A stretch of 64,000 nt of DNA from Emticicia aquatica (lineage in GTDB: Bacteria; Bacteroidota; Bacteroidia; Cytophagales; Spirosomataceae): positions 1,322,001 to 1,386,000 of the forward strand of contig NZ_CAKLPY010000001.1 of NCBI RefSeq assembly GCF_923079645.1, given 5' to 3'. This document shows positions 38,236 to 48,600 of this stretch, piece by piece. Numbering within the stretch: the stretch's first letter is position 1; each line of letters begins with the position of its first letter. A program made the translations under genes and the position numbers. The notes below the pieces were generated by a model that was not told where the DNA came from, ran no database searches, and saw only the letters and a list, made by a program, of their open reading frames with translations.

Positions 38236-40929
38236 TTAATTACATCCCCCAATTTCAGCTTTAAAAATGGTTCCATTATCTGCTTTAAAACCAGCCTTTA
38301 ATTCAATACTTTTGGCTTGAAAAGTAGCTCTCGTGCCAATCCCAGTAATTTTATTTGTGGCTGTAATATTTGCAGTTGGATAAACTGAAGTAGTTGCTGA
38401 AGCTATCTTTGTAATATTACCGCTAGAAATGTCATCACCGGCACTGGCGAGCGTTAATATTAAAGGACAATTATTGATTGTAACAGTTGCAATTGCTCGT
38501 GTGTTACTTGTACAGCTATTTATTGAACAATCCGCAAAGTAAGAAGTAGTAATTACCAAAGGTGGAGTTGTAAAACTTAAACCCGTCGCTAAAATGGTAG
38601 TTCCTGTATTTGAACTATACCATTTCACAGTTCCTACACAACTGGTTGCGGTGAGTGTAGCTGTTTGTCCAGGAAGTTTTGATACACTTCCTACCGAAGG
38701 AGCATTTGGAATCAAATTAACAGTTGCAATTGCTAATGCTCTTGTACTAACACAACTATTAATAGTACAATCTACATAATAATTATTTGTGTTTGATAAA
38801 GTCGGTGTTGTAAAAGTTGAAGAAGTACCTAAACTTGAACCACTGTTTAATGAAGCATACCAATTATATGTTCCTGCACATCCAGATGCTGATAAAGTTA
38901 AAGTTCCAGTACCGCAACGACTAGCACCAACAGTTACTGGTACAGAAGGATTTGATTGACAAATGATATCTACCAAAAATTCTTCTGTTTCTCCGTAAGT
39001 GTAAGAACCGCATGGATTTGTTGGGGCCGAAAAGAAATTAGAAACAACCCTCATTCTAGTTTGGGTTTTTGTCGGACTATCCAGCGGAACAGTAAAAGAC
39101 CCTGTTATTGGAGCGGAAGTTGCCGTAGAAGTTGTAAATACTTTTTCTGTAGTCTCAAAAATACCATTCTTATTATAATCTATCCAAATTGCTGCTTGAA
39201 TGTCATTACCCCCTATCCAAAGTGGATTTAATGTTATACTATAAGAATTTCCAATGATAAGTGTTCTTACAGTATTAAATCGAAAACTATAACCACCATC
39301 AGATGCACAACCTGAACTTGGATTATAATTTACTCCACCAATAATTACATCGTTTAGACCAATAGCGTAATTATTACAACCTGTTGTATGATTTATCGTA
39401 CAATAAACGATTGCTGGTGTCGAGTTAGTACTAAAATTACTGGTAACATAAGGTGAACAATTGGCCTTTACTCTCCAAATATATGCAGTATTTTGAGTCA
39501 AACCTGTTAATTGAACTGAATTTGAATTACTTGTTATCGTTTCCCAAGTTGAAGATGTAGTGGGTCTATATTCTATCGTATATGGCCCTGCAAATGATTC
39601 CCAAACTAAAATTACACTCGAATTATAAACTTCAAGAACACTCAAATTTGTTGGTGCAACAGCATTGCCCATACAGTTTTGGGTTCGATTTCTGATTAAA
39701 TTTCCTGGCAAAATTCCAAAACCATTGCTAAAATTTATTCCATAACTAGTCAAATGGCAGTAACTCATTATCGTCCCACCATTTACTGGAGTTGGTCCAC
39801 TCGAACAAGAACCCTCTGGAGAAACACAATTATCAATCGGTCCTCCAATCCATGAGCAACTTTGAGTATGAGGTGAACCAAAATTATGTCCCATCTCATG
39901 GCTTACTACTTCAACTTCCCAACTAAAAGTCGGTACGTTATAAACTTTATTTCCAATATTTGCACTTATTCCTTTACCTTTATTGCACAAAACATCTAAA
40001 TAGGCCACCCCACCTCCTAAAGAACGTCCTGAAATTAAATGAGCTAAATCACCAGTAAAAGTATTTCCGACTTGCGTACTAAATGCATTTAACATAGCAC
40101 TAGTGGTAGTGGTTGAATTGTAAGGGTCGACTATATCCCATATTTTAAGCTGCGAAATCTGAATTTCGATTCCTTCATTTGCATAAAGAACAGCAACTTG
40201 TGCAAAAAGAGCATTGACAAAATTTGTAGTTGAAGTTATATTAGAAGAATTAGCAAGATAAATTGCATTATCCGCTTCAAAATAAATCTGAACAGCACGG
40301 CAGGCGACATTATTTAAAAGGGTTGACTGAACTTCATTATTGAGCATCATTTTTAGATCTTCATCTTTTACTCCACACTCAAACGATGGTTTTTCAATCA
40401 AATCCTTATCATTATATAAAATATAATTGTTTGAATCTCTTAATTTCCCTAAAATATAATTTCCATACTTATTAGAAATTATCCCACATATTTCGCCATT
40501 CGCAATACTTATTGAAACCAATGATTCTTTATCTCCTTTTATAATTCCTTTATAATAAATGCCTCTTTCAACTAGAATTTCTTGGTTTGACCCATTAACA
40601 ACCTTAAAATTATTACCAAAAATATCTATTTGAATCAGTTCTAAATCAAAATTATTTGTAAAAGAAAATGGAACAGATAAATTTAGTAAGGCAGGTTTAG
40701 TGCTCTCAATTTGGCGTAAATCTGCTGCATTAGCATTCAATTGTAAAGAGGTATTATTAACAGAGAATGAATTGCTTACGTTTGTTAAAGAAGTTGTAAT
40801 GTTAAAAGGTGAAAAAAAAGTTGCATTTATCTGACTTTTAAAACTATTTATTTGGTTAAAAACTGTTTTTTGGGCAGAAATTCTTAAAGTAACAATTAAT
40901 AGCAAGCAGGTGAAAAAATATTTATTCAT
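38236..40929 (-). CDS. Secreted reprolysin-like metalloprotease with FN3, GEVED, Ig-like repeats and C-terminal sorting-type module
   Basis: An 897-residue exported protease with a signal peptide (ending RISAQ) and a long propeptide. The zinc site is HEMGHNFGSPH (His344, Glu345, His348, His354) with the Met-turn GTIMSYCH, the metzincin/reprolysin pattern. After it come a fibronectin III domain (APTNLSVLEVYNSSVILVWES), a GEVED-type domain (IWIDYNKNGIFETTEKVF), and two similar Ig-like repeats with paired cysteines. The last 79 residues (38236-38475) match the tail of the esterase at 11851 and end in GGCN. Its likely role is extracellular protein degradation. Confidence 0.9.
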   Translation of the reverse strand: MNKYFFTCLLLIVTLRISAQKTVFNQINSFKSQINATFFSPFNITTSLTNVSNSFSVNNTSLQLNANAADLRQIESTKPALLNLSVPFSFTNNFDLELIQIDIFGNNFKVVNGSNQEILVERGIYYKGIIKGDKESLVSISIANGEICGIISNKYGNYILGKLRDSNNYILYNDKDLIEKPSFECGVKDEDLKMMLNNEVQSTLLNNVACRAVQIYFEADNAIYLANSSNITSTTNFVNALFAQVAVLYANEGIEIQISQLKIWDIVDPYNSTTTTSAMLNAFSTQVGNTFTGDLAHLISGRSLGGGVAYLDVLCNKGKGISANIGNKVYNVPTFSWEVEVVSHEMGHNFGSPHTQSCSWIGGPIDNCVSPEGSCSSGPTPVNGGTIMSYCHLTSYGINFSNGFGILPGNLIRNRTQNCMGNAVAPTNLSVLEVYNSSVILVWESFAGPYTIEYRPTTSSTWETITSNSNSVQLTGLTQNTAYIWRVKANCSPYVTSNFSTNSTPAIVYCTINHTTGCNNYAIGLNDVIIGGVNYNPSSGCASDGGYSFRFNTVRTLIIGNSYSITLNPLWIGGNDIQAAIWIDYNKNGIFETTEKVFTTSTATSAPITGSFTVPLDSPTKTQTRMRVVSNFFSAPTNPCGSYTYGETEEFLVDIICQSNPSVPVTVGASRCGTGTLTLSASGCAGTYNWYASLNSGSSLGTSSTFTTPTLSNTNNYYVDCTINSCVSTRALAIATVNLIPNAPSVGSVSKLPGQTATLTATSCVGTVKWYSSNTGTTILATGLSFTTPPLVITTSYFADCSINSCTSNTRAIATVTINNCPLILTLASAGDDISSGNITKIASATTSVYPTANITATNKITGIGTRATFQAKSIELKAGFKADNGTIFKAEIGGCN

Positions 40930-41012
40930 TAAATTTTATAGTTTTTTACAAAACTATTTTATTTTAATGTAAATAAAATCAGTAAGGTATTATTTTTATT
41001 TTAAGGTTATAC

Positions 41013-42617
41013 CTATGTCTGAATCACGCCAACATTATATCTTTTAGTAATAGGAGCATGATTAGCTGCCTCAATTCCCATTGAAATAATTTTACGAGTT
41101 TCCAACGGATCTATCACACCGTCTGTCCAAAGATTTGAAGCCGCAAAATAAGGACTAAGCTGTGAGTTATAGCGGTCAGTGATTTTATCTAGCAATTCAT
41201 TCTCTTCGATTTCATCAATAACAATTCCTTTTGATTTAAGAGTTGCTGTTTGTATTTGTACCAAAGTTTTCGCTGCCGACGCACCGCTCATAACAGCCAT
41301 TTGTCCTGTAACCCAAGAATAAATTAATCGTGGGTCATAAGCCTTTCCACACATGGCATAATTTCCAGCACCATAAGAATTTCCAACAATAAAAGTAAAC
41401 TTAGGAACAACTGAATTGGCCATCGCATTGACCATTTTAGCTCCATCTTTTATTATTCCGCCATGTTCAGAGCGGCTACCAACCATAAATCCAGTCACAT
41501 CTTGCAAGAAAACCAGTGGAATTTTTTGTTGATTACAATTCATAATAAAACGAGCAGCCTTATCTGCCGAATCTGAATAAATTACTCCACCCATCTGCAT
41601 TTCGCCTTTTTTACTTTTAACAATTTTTCGCTGATTTGCTACAATCCCAACCGCCCAACCATCAATTCTTGCGAGGCCGCATAAAATAGTTTGTCCATAA
41701 CCTTTTTTATATTGGTCAAATTCAGAATTATCTACAATTCTTTCAATAATTTCAACCATATCATACGGTTTTCCACGGTCAGCTGGAAGAATTGAATAAA
41801 TTTCATTAGGGTCTTTTATAGGTAAAAACGATTCTTTTTTATCAAAACCTGCTTTGTCAAAATGACCCATTTTATCAAAAATATTTCTTATTTCATCCAA
41901 ACATGCTTCATCATTAGGAAATTTATTATCAGTAACCCCCGAAATTTCGCAATGGGTTGTTGCTCCGCCTAAAGTTTCATTATCAATATCTTCACCAATC
42001 GAAGATTTTACCAAATATGAACCTGCCAAAAAAACCGAACCACTACCTTCAACAATCAATGCATAATCTGACATTATTGGTAAATAAGCCCCACCCGCAA
42101 CACAACTACCCATAATGGCAGCCACTTGTGGAATTCCAATGGACGACATCTGTGCATTGTTTCTAAAAATACGACCAAAATGCTCTTTATCTGCAAATAC
42201 TTCCGATTGCAGTGGTAAATATATGCCTGCGGAGTCAACTAAATAAACGATTGGGAGTCTGTTTTCCATAGCAATTTCCTGAGCCCTCAGGTTCTTTTTT
42301 GCAGAAATTGGAAACCATGCACCTGCCTTAACAGTGGCATCATTTGATACAATTACACACATTTTACCACTCACAAAACCTATAATGCACACACAACCAC
42401 CATTAGGGCATCCACCCTCTTCTTCGTACATCCCATCTCCAGCAAATAATCCAAACTCGATATATTTAGTATCTTTATCAATTAAATATTCAATTCTCTC
42501 ACGAGCAGTTAATTTCCCTTTGGCTTTATGGCTTTGTATTTTCTTTAATCCTCCGCCCATTTTTAATTGCTCATACTTTTCTTTTAATTCCTGCAATAAA
42601 TTCTCAATTGTTTGCAT
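41013..42617 (-). CDS. Acyl-CoA carboxylase carboxyltransferase (beta) subunit, methylcrotonoyl-CoA type
   Basis: A 534-residue biotin-dependent carboxyltransferase. It has two crotonase-like halves: TARERIEYLIDKDTKYIEFGLFAGDGMY, ACVAGGAYLPIMSDYALIVEG, then GFMVGSRSEHGGIIKDGAKMVNA and VGNSYGAGNYAMCGKAYDPRLIYSW. The start at 42617 (MQTIENLL) fits the family; the longer reading begins in promoter-like DNA. It is divergent from an acyl-CoA dehydrogenase of the same pathway, which supports methylcrotonoyl-CoA (leucine degradation) rather than propionyl-CoA. No biotin-carboxylase alpha subunit is in the window. Confidence 0.9.
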   Translation of the reverse strand: MQTIENLLQELKEKYEQLKMGGGLKKIQSHKAKGKLTARERIEYLIDKDTKYIEFGLFAGDGMYEEEGGCPNGGCVCIIGFVSGKMCVIVSNDATVKAGAWFPISAKKNLRAQEIAMENRLPIVYLVDSAGIYLPLQSEVFADKEHFGRIFRNNAQMSSIGIPQVAAIMGSCVAGGAYLPIMSDYALIVEGSGSVFLAGSYLVKSSIGEDIDNETLGGATTHCEISGVTDNKFPNDEACLDEIRNIFDKMGHFDKAGFDKKESFLPIKDPNEIYSILPADRGKPYDMVEIIERIVDNSEFDQYKKGYGQTILCGLARIDGWAVGIVANQRKIVKSKKGEMQMGGVIYSDSADKAARFIMNCNQQKIPLVFLQDVTGFMVGSRSEHGGIIKDGAKMVNAMANSVVPKFTFIVGNSYGAGNYAMCGKAYDPRLIYSWVTGQMAVMSGASAAKTLVQIQTATLKSKGIVIDEIEENELLDKITDRYNSQLSPYFAASNLWTDGVIDPLETRKIISMGIEAANHAPITKRYNVGVIQT

Positions 42618-42716
42618 AATTCTGGTTATATTTCGATGATGAAGCAAAATAATGATAATTTTTCATTGTTTTAAACAATTTTTACAAAGATGATAAATAG
42701 TTGTCAAAACAATGAT

Positions 42717-42724
42717 TAGTTTTG
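42717..42724 (+). promoter_or_regulatory. -7 box for the leucine-degradation operon
   Basis: TAGTTTTG is a perfect -7 match 30 bases before the ATG at 42754. It overlaps an upstream in-frame ATG, which argues against that longer start. The -33 element is not clear. Confidence 0.4.
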
Positions 42725-42753
42725 CAATTAAATTATCAACAAACATAAAAATT

Positions 42754-43908
42754 ATGAATCTAATTGAAATTGAAACGGCAGAACATACTGAAATGATTCG
42801 CCAAAGTGCCAAAGACTTTGCAGAAAATTACATTCGACCACAAATAATGGAATGGGATGAAAAACAGATTTTTCCTGTTGACCTTTTTCATAAAATGGGA
42901 GATTTTGGTTTTATGGGCGTGCTTGTCCCAGAAATATATGGAGGCTCAGGTTTGGGTTATCAAGAATATATTACAATACTTGATGAAATTTCAAAGGTTT
43001 GTGGAGCAATTGGGCTTTCTGTTGCTGCTCATAATTCGTTATGTACGAATCATATTCTAACTTTTGGGAATGAAGAACAAAAACATAAATACTTACCAAA
43101 ATTAGCTTCGGGAGCCTGGGTTGGAGCGTGGGGATTAACAGAAACTGGTACAGGTTCAGATGCTGGTGGGATGGCTACTACCGCTGTTGAAGATGGAGAT
43201 TTCTTTGTTTTAAATGGCTCTAAAAATTTCATCACGCATGCAATCAGCTCTGATGTATCTGTTGTAATTGTACGAACAGGACAAAAAAGTGATTCTCATG
43301 GGATGACGGCTTTAATTATTGAAAAAGGTACTCAGGGATTTTCTTCAGGAAAAAAAGAAAATAAATTAGGAATGAGGGCAAGTGAAACCGCATGCTTATT
43401 TTTTGATAATTGCAGAGTTCATAAAGATAATGTAATCGGTAATATTGGTGAGGGATTTGTTCAATCATTAAAAATTTTAGATGGAGGACGCATATCAATA
43501 GCCGCACTTTCACTTGGAATTGCCAAAGGTGCTTATGAAGCAGCATTAAAATATGCTCAAGAAAGAGAACAATTTGGCAAAGCTATTTTTAATTTTCAAG
43601 GAATTAGCTTTAAATTAGCCGAAATGGCCACCAAAATTGAAGCCGCCGAATTATTGACACGAAATGCTGGAACATTAAAAAATCAAGGCAAAAAAATGAC
43701 AAAAGAAGGTGCTATGGCTAAACTTTTTGCTTCAGAAACAGCTGTAGAAGTAGCAACCGAAGGTATTCAAATTCATGGAGGTTATGGTTATACAAAAGAT
43801 TTTCCTGCTGAAAAATATTACCGAGATGCCAAACTTTGTACAATCGGTGAAGGCACGTCAGAAATTCAGAAAATTGTCATTTCCAGAGAAATTTGTAAAA
43901 ATATTTAA
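42754..43908 (+). CDS. Acyl-CoA dehydrogenase (isovaleryl-CoA type by context)
   Basis: A 384-residue FAD enzyme oxidising acyl-CoA to enoyl-CoA. It has WGLTETGTGSDAGGMATTA and FITHAISSDV in the middle domain and GRISIAALSLGIAKGAYEAALKYAQEREQFGK in the C-terminal domain. QIHGGYGYTKDFPAEKYYRDAK precedes the catalytic-type Glu in IGEGTSEIQK. That glutamate position is the one used by short/medium-chain enzymes; classic isovaleryl-CoA dehydrogenases place it elsewhere, so the isovaleryl assignment rests on the neighbours. The start MNLIEIETAEH is chosen because the longer reading covers a -7 box. HMG-CoA lyase follows after six bases. Confidence 0.9.
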   Translation: MNLIEIETAEHTEMIRQSAKDFAENYIRPQIMEWDEKQIFPVDLFHKMGDFGFMGVLVPEIYGGSGLGYQEYITILDEISKVCGAIGLSVAAHNSLCTNHILTFGNEEQKHKYLPKLASGAWVGAWGLTETGTGSDAGGMATTAVEDGDFFVLNGSKNFITHAISSDVSVVIVRTGQKSDSHGMTALIIEKGTQGFSSGKKENKLGMRASETACLFFDNCRVHKDNVIGNIGEGFVQSLKILDGGRISIAALSLGIAKGAYEAALKYAQEREQFGKAIFNFQGISFKLAEMATKIEAAELLTRNAGTLKNQGKKMTKEGAMAKLFASETAVEVATEGIQIHGGYGYTKDFPAEKYYRDAKLCTIGEGTSEIQKIVISREICKNI

Positions 43909-43914
43909 TTTTTC

Positions 43915-44748
43915 ATGAAACTCATCGAATGTCCTCGTGATGCCATTCAAGGATTGCATCAAATAATTTCGACCCAAAAAAAAATAAAATATATCAATTT
44001 ATTACTTGAAAGTAATCTTTTTGATACAATCGACTTTGGTAGTTTTGTTTCGCCAAAAGCTATTCCACAAATGGCTGATACAAAAGATATTGTAAAAAAA
44101 TTAAATATTAGTCAATCAAAGTCAAAACTTTTGGCCATTATCGCTAATGAAAGAGGTGCAAACGAGGCTTGTCAATTTGACGAAATAGCCTATTTAGGTT
44201 ATCCTTTTTCGATTTCAGAAACTTTCCAAATTAGAAACACAAATGCTACTATTGAAGAGTCGCTTGAAAGAGTAAATGCCATTCAAGAAATTTCTCAAAA
44301 AGCTAATAAACAAGTAGTTATCTATATTTCAATGGGCTTTGGTAATCCTTATGGGGATGAATGGAATGCTGAAATTGCCTTAAAATGGATTGATAAATTA
44401 AGCATTCTTGGCATAAAAATCTTTTCTCTTTCTGATACAGTTGGTATTGCACAACCATGTTCAATTAAGTATTTATTTGAAAACTTAATTCCTAAATATC
44501 CAGATGTAGAATTTGGAGCTCATTTGCATTCAACACCAAACACGTGGAAAGAAAAAATTGAGGCTGCATTTAGTGCTGGATGTACAAGATTTGATGGAGC
44601 TTTTCTGGGGTATGGCGGTTGTCCGATGGCTGATGATGAATTGGTTGGCAATATGGCAACCGAAAATTTGCTTGATTTTTTTCAGCCAAACCAACATTTG
44701 AAAAAGATTAATGAATTAAAAATAGCATTTCAAGAATTAATAAACTAA
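43915..44748 (+). CDS. mvaB: Hydroxymethylglutaryl-CoA lyase
   Basis: A 277-residue enzyme cleaving HMG-CoA to acetoacetate and acetyl-CoA, the last step of leucine degradation. Arg8-Asp9 in ECPRDAIQG, the metal ligands His203/His205 in AHLHSTPN, and Cys236 in GYGGCPMADDELVGNMATE are the family active-site residues. The N-terminus is short, with no leader before LIECPRD. The stop overlaps the next start by one base (TAATG). Confidence 0.94.
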   Translation: MKLIECPRDAIQGLHQIISTQKKIKYINLLLESNLFDTIDFGSFVSPKAIPQMADTKDIVKKLNISQSKSKLLAIIANERGANEACQFDEIAYLGYPFSISETFQIRNTNATIEESLERVNAIQEISQKANKQVVIYISMGFGNPYGDEWNAEIALKWIDKLSILGIKIFSLSDTVGIAQPCSIKYLFENLIPKYPDVEFGAHLHSTPNTWKEKIEAAFSAGCTRFDGAFLGYGGCPMADDELVGNMATENLLDFFQPNQHLKKINELKIAFQELIN

Positions 44749-45572
44749 TGTTTTTTACAGAATCAGACATCCAGCAATATTCTAATGTTACGTTTAAATT
44801 GATAGAAACCCATCAAGAAGGAAATCTATTTAATATAACGCTCAACAGACCTGAAAAACGAAATGCCTTCACTCCTACTATGCTGCAAGAATTGGCTTTT
44901 GCGTTGGCATTTGCTCATTATAATAAAGAAATTTGGTGTGTTTTAATTGAAGCGAAAGGCTCAATATTTTGTGCAGGAATGGACTTAATGGTTTTTCAAA
45001 ATCCACTTTTAGATGTAGAAAACACAACTTTACCAAAACCATTGAAGGAAATTACACTTGGAGATGCATTCAAATTTCTAGAAAAACCTTGTATTGCCAA
45101 AGTTCAAGGAAGTGTTTTTGCAGGTGGATTTTTGATAATTGGTGGTTGTAATTTTGTAATTTCGGTCGAAGATGTCCTTTTCGGTTTACCTGAAGTCAAA
45201 AGAGGTATTTTTCCAATGCAGGTGATGGCAACATTATTTAAAATTATGCCTCAACGCAAAGCTATTGAAATGGCAATTCTAGGAAAAAATTATACCGCTA
45301 ACGAAGCTTATAGTTTAGGCTTAGTAACTCAAATTTCGACGAAAGAAAATATTGAACACGACACTAAAGAATTGATTAGTAGCATTTTAGAAAATTCACC
45401 TTTGGCAATTAGTAAAGGTCTTGAAGCAATGAATAAATTGCAAAATTTACCAGAAAATGAACAACATCAATATCTTTTAGGCATTTTGCAAGAAATCAAA
45501 AATTCGATGGATGCTAAGGAAGGGATTTTAGCTTTTAAGGAAAAGAGAAAGCCCAATTGGCTAAATAAATAA
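44748..45572 (+). CDS. Enoyl-CoA hydratase/isomerase, probable methylglutaconyl-CoA hydratase
   Basis: A 274-residue crotonase-fold protein: ITLNRPEKRNAFTPTML near the N-terminus, the oxyanion-hole segments SIFCAGMDLMVF and GSVFAGGFLIIGGCN, and GLPEVKRGIFPMQVMATL. The position overlapping mvaB and next to the carboxylase and dehydrogenase genes points to methylglutaconyl-CoA hydration, which yields HMG-CoA. The usual Glu pair is not obvious: the second position falls in FGLPEVKRGIFP. A different hydratase or isomerase role is possible. Confidence 0.85.
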   Translation: MFFTESDIQQYSNVTFKLIETHQEGNLFNITLNRPEKRNAFTPTMLQELAFALAFAHYNKEIWCVLIEAKGSIFCAGMDLMVFQNPLLDVENTTLPKPLKEITLGDAFKFLEKPCIAKVQGSVFAGGFLIIGGCNFVISVEDVLFGLPEVKRGIFPMQVMATLFKIMPQRKAIEMAILGKNYTANEAYSLGLVTQISTKENIEHDTKELISSILENSPLAISKGLEAMNKLQNLPENEQHQYLLGILQEIKNSMDAKEGILAFKEKRKPNWLNK

Positions 45573-45575
45573 AAA

Positions 45576-45605
45576 AAAGCGACAAGGTAAATACCTCGCC
45601 GCTTT
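45576..45605. terminator. Imperfect terminator between convergent genes
   Basis: AAAGCG (45576-45581) pairs with CGCTTT (45600-45605), and GGTA/TACC pair inside. The flanks are A-rich and T-rich. The stem is interrupted, so confidence is moderate. Confidence 0.5.
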
Positions 45606-45623
45606 AACTTTAAAACCAAAAAA

Positions 45624-48600
45624 TTAATTTATTTCTTTTTTCTTCCCAATATTTATGGCTGGAATTTGATTTTCAAGTACCATTTTATTGAAAGCTGGCA
45701 CATCCTCATCAATTACTTTTTTAAGTTTTGTAGTTGTTTGTTCCATTTTCTTACTCAAATCATCCAAAGCTTCGTATGAACCTTTGGTTGGTTTAGAATC
45801 TGAACTTGAAACAACGCTTGCAACACCCGCAATTTTATCATTCAAACGAATCGGATACGCTAATAAATCTTGTGTCGCACGAGCCTTGTTTTGAACCAAT
45901 GTTTGCTCTAAATCTTCAAGGTTTTTAAGCATTGGTTTAGTCAATTTTTGAAATTTACTTATCAAAACTGTATCTTTCACGCTTTTCATATACTCGCTCA
46001 CAGCCTTTTTGATTTCACGCATTTGATTAATTGCTTTATGATTTTCATCCAATTTCTTGTGAATTTTCATTAATAAATCAAATTGTTCTTTCAATTCAGC
46101 ATCTGTAGTCTCGTTTCTTGGGTCACGTTTAATTTCTGCAATTTCTTCTTTTACAATATCTTTCCCAACAACTAATCTAACTTTATAATTGCCTGGCACT
46201 ACTTTTGGACCAGTCAATCCGCCAGCCCACATTGGTGAGCGTTCTCCTTGAATTTCGGTAGCGTCAGCATAACGCATGTTCCATACAAAACGATTTAATC
46301 CAGCATTTGCAGAAAGAATTCCAGATTTGGGACTTTTTGTATCTTCATAATAATCTTTAGAAATCTTCAATTCTTCACCTTTAACATCCTTTTTGCTTGA
46401 ATAGGTAATAATTGTATCATTTGACATTGTCAAAAACTGCAATTTCACTTCATCTTTAGCGGTATTTTTCAAGTAATAATTGACCAAAACTCCGTTAGGT
46501 GCGTTTTGACCTTCATCAAGTGGAGCTCCACGACGACCAGCTTCACCACCTTGCATACGATATGAATGACGAGGTTTGAACAAATGCACATCAGCAACTG
46601 AATTATCTTTGATTTCATACAAAGGTGTTACATCGTCCAAAATCCAAAAAGAGCGGCCATGGGTTGCAACAACCAAATCTTTTTCTCTTTTATGAATTTG
46701 CAAATCACGAATGGGTGAAATTGGCATGTTCATATTAAATGGCTTCCACGACAAACCGTCATCGAAAGAAACATATATGCCTCGCTCTGTTCCTGCATAT
46801 AACAAACCTTCTTTATTTGGGTCTTCACGCAATACACGTGTATATTCATCTTCTGGAATGCCATTGCTTATGTTAATCCACGTTTTTCCATAATCGCTTG
46901 TTTTAAACAAATATGGTTTTCTATCGCCAAACATATAACGAGTTGCCGCTAAATATGCTTTTCCTTTAACAAAATCTGATGGATGAATTGTGCTGATTAA
47001 AGCAAAATCGCCCAATTGAGAAGTTGGAACTGAAATATTTGTCCAGTTTTTGCCATTATCTGTTGTAACATGAATAAATCCATCATCCGAACCCGCCCAA
47101 ATATTTCCTTTTTCTAATGTTGATTCTGCTAATGCAAAAATAGTAGCATAAATTTCAGCACCAGTTTGGTCAAGGGTAATTGGGCCACCTGTGGCACCAG
47201 TAGTTTTAGGGTCATTACGAGTCAAATCTGGACTAATGGTTTCCCAAGAATGTCCGCCATCATGTGTTACGTGCACATACTGTGAAGTTGCATACAAACG
47301 AGTATTATCATGCGGTGAAAAAATAATTGGATAAGTCCATTGAAAACGATATTTTTTCTCGGCAGAAGTATGCCCCATATTGTTTTCTGGATAAACCATG
47401 ATATTTTGTTCTTGGTTATTGGTTGCATTTTGACGAGTCATAAAACCATCATAAGAACCACCATAAGTAATTTTTGAATTTTTAGGGTCGATGGCAATAT
47501 ATCCAGATTCTCCACCAGCAACAGAATACCAATCACGCAAACCAATTGAAAAGTTATCTGTTCTACTTGCAATTCTGACAGTGCTATTATCTTGCTGAGA
47601 ACCATAAACATTATATGGAAAATCATTATCAAGGTGAACATGATAAAATTGGGCAGTCGGAATATCAATATCTGAAAACGTGATGCCATCATTATAGGTA
47701 ACTTCTGCACCACCATCGTCTCCAATAATGAAGTTCGCACTGTTTTTTGGATTTATCCATACATCGTGTGTATCACCATGATGAACATTTAAGTTTCTGA
47801 TTGTTTTTCCTCCATCATTTGACTTAAATGAATTTACATTCAAAATAATTAAGCTATTTTCATTTAGTGGGTCAGCCTGTAAATTCATATAATACCAAGG
47901 TCTTTGCCAAAGGTTTTTATTATCATTAACCAAAGTCCAATGTTCACCTGCATCAAAAGAAGTATATAACCCACCTTTAACATTTTCAATCATTGCATAC
48001 AAACGGTTTGAGTTTGCTGGCGATACAGCAATACCTATTTTACCAAGTAAACCTTTTGGCATCCCAGGTTTTTCATTCAACGATTGCCAAGTATCACCTC
48101 CATCAACTGATTTATACAATCCACATCCAAGACCACCACTACTCATACTATGTCCATTTCGGTAGGCCTGCCACAAAGTTGCATATATCACTCGCGGATT
48201 ATTTGGGTCAATACGAACATGGTACGCTCCAGTGCTATCGTTTTTAGCTAAAATATGTTCCCAAGTTTTTCCACCATCTTTACTTCTGAAAACGCCTCTT
48301 TCTTTATTAGGAGCAAATGGATTTCCTACGGCAGCAACGTAAACCAAATTATGGTCTTGAGGATGTACCTCAATAGTTGCAATAGCATCGGCTTTAGGCA
48401 ATCCCATATGTCTCCAAGATTTTCCAGCATCTGTTGATTTATAAACACCATCTCCATAGCTAATATTGCTTCGCATATCAGCTTCTCCCATTCCAACATA
48501 AACAACATTTGGGTCAGATGGAGCAACGGCAATCGCTCCTACAGAACTTGATTTAAAAGTGCTATCTCCTACATGATTCCAATTAGCACCACCATCGGTT

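Noticed and set aside
42712..42753. Upstream start of the acyl-CoA dehydrogenase
   Set aside because: The perfect -7 box TAGTTTTG at 42717-42724 lies within this extension.
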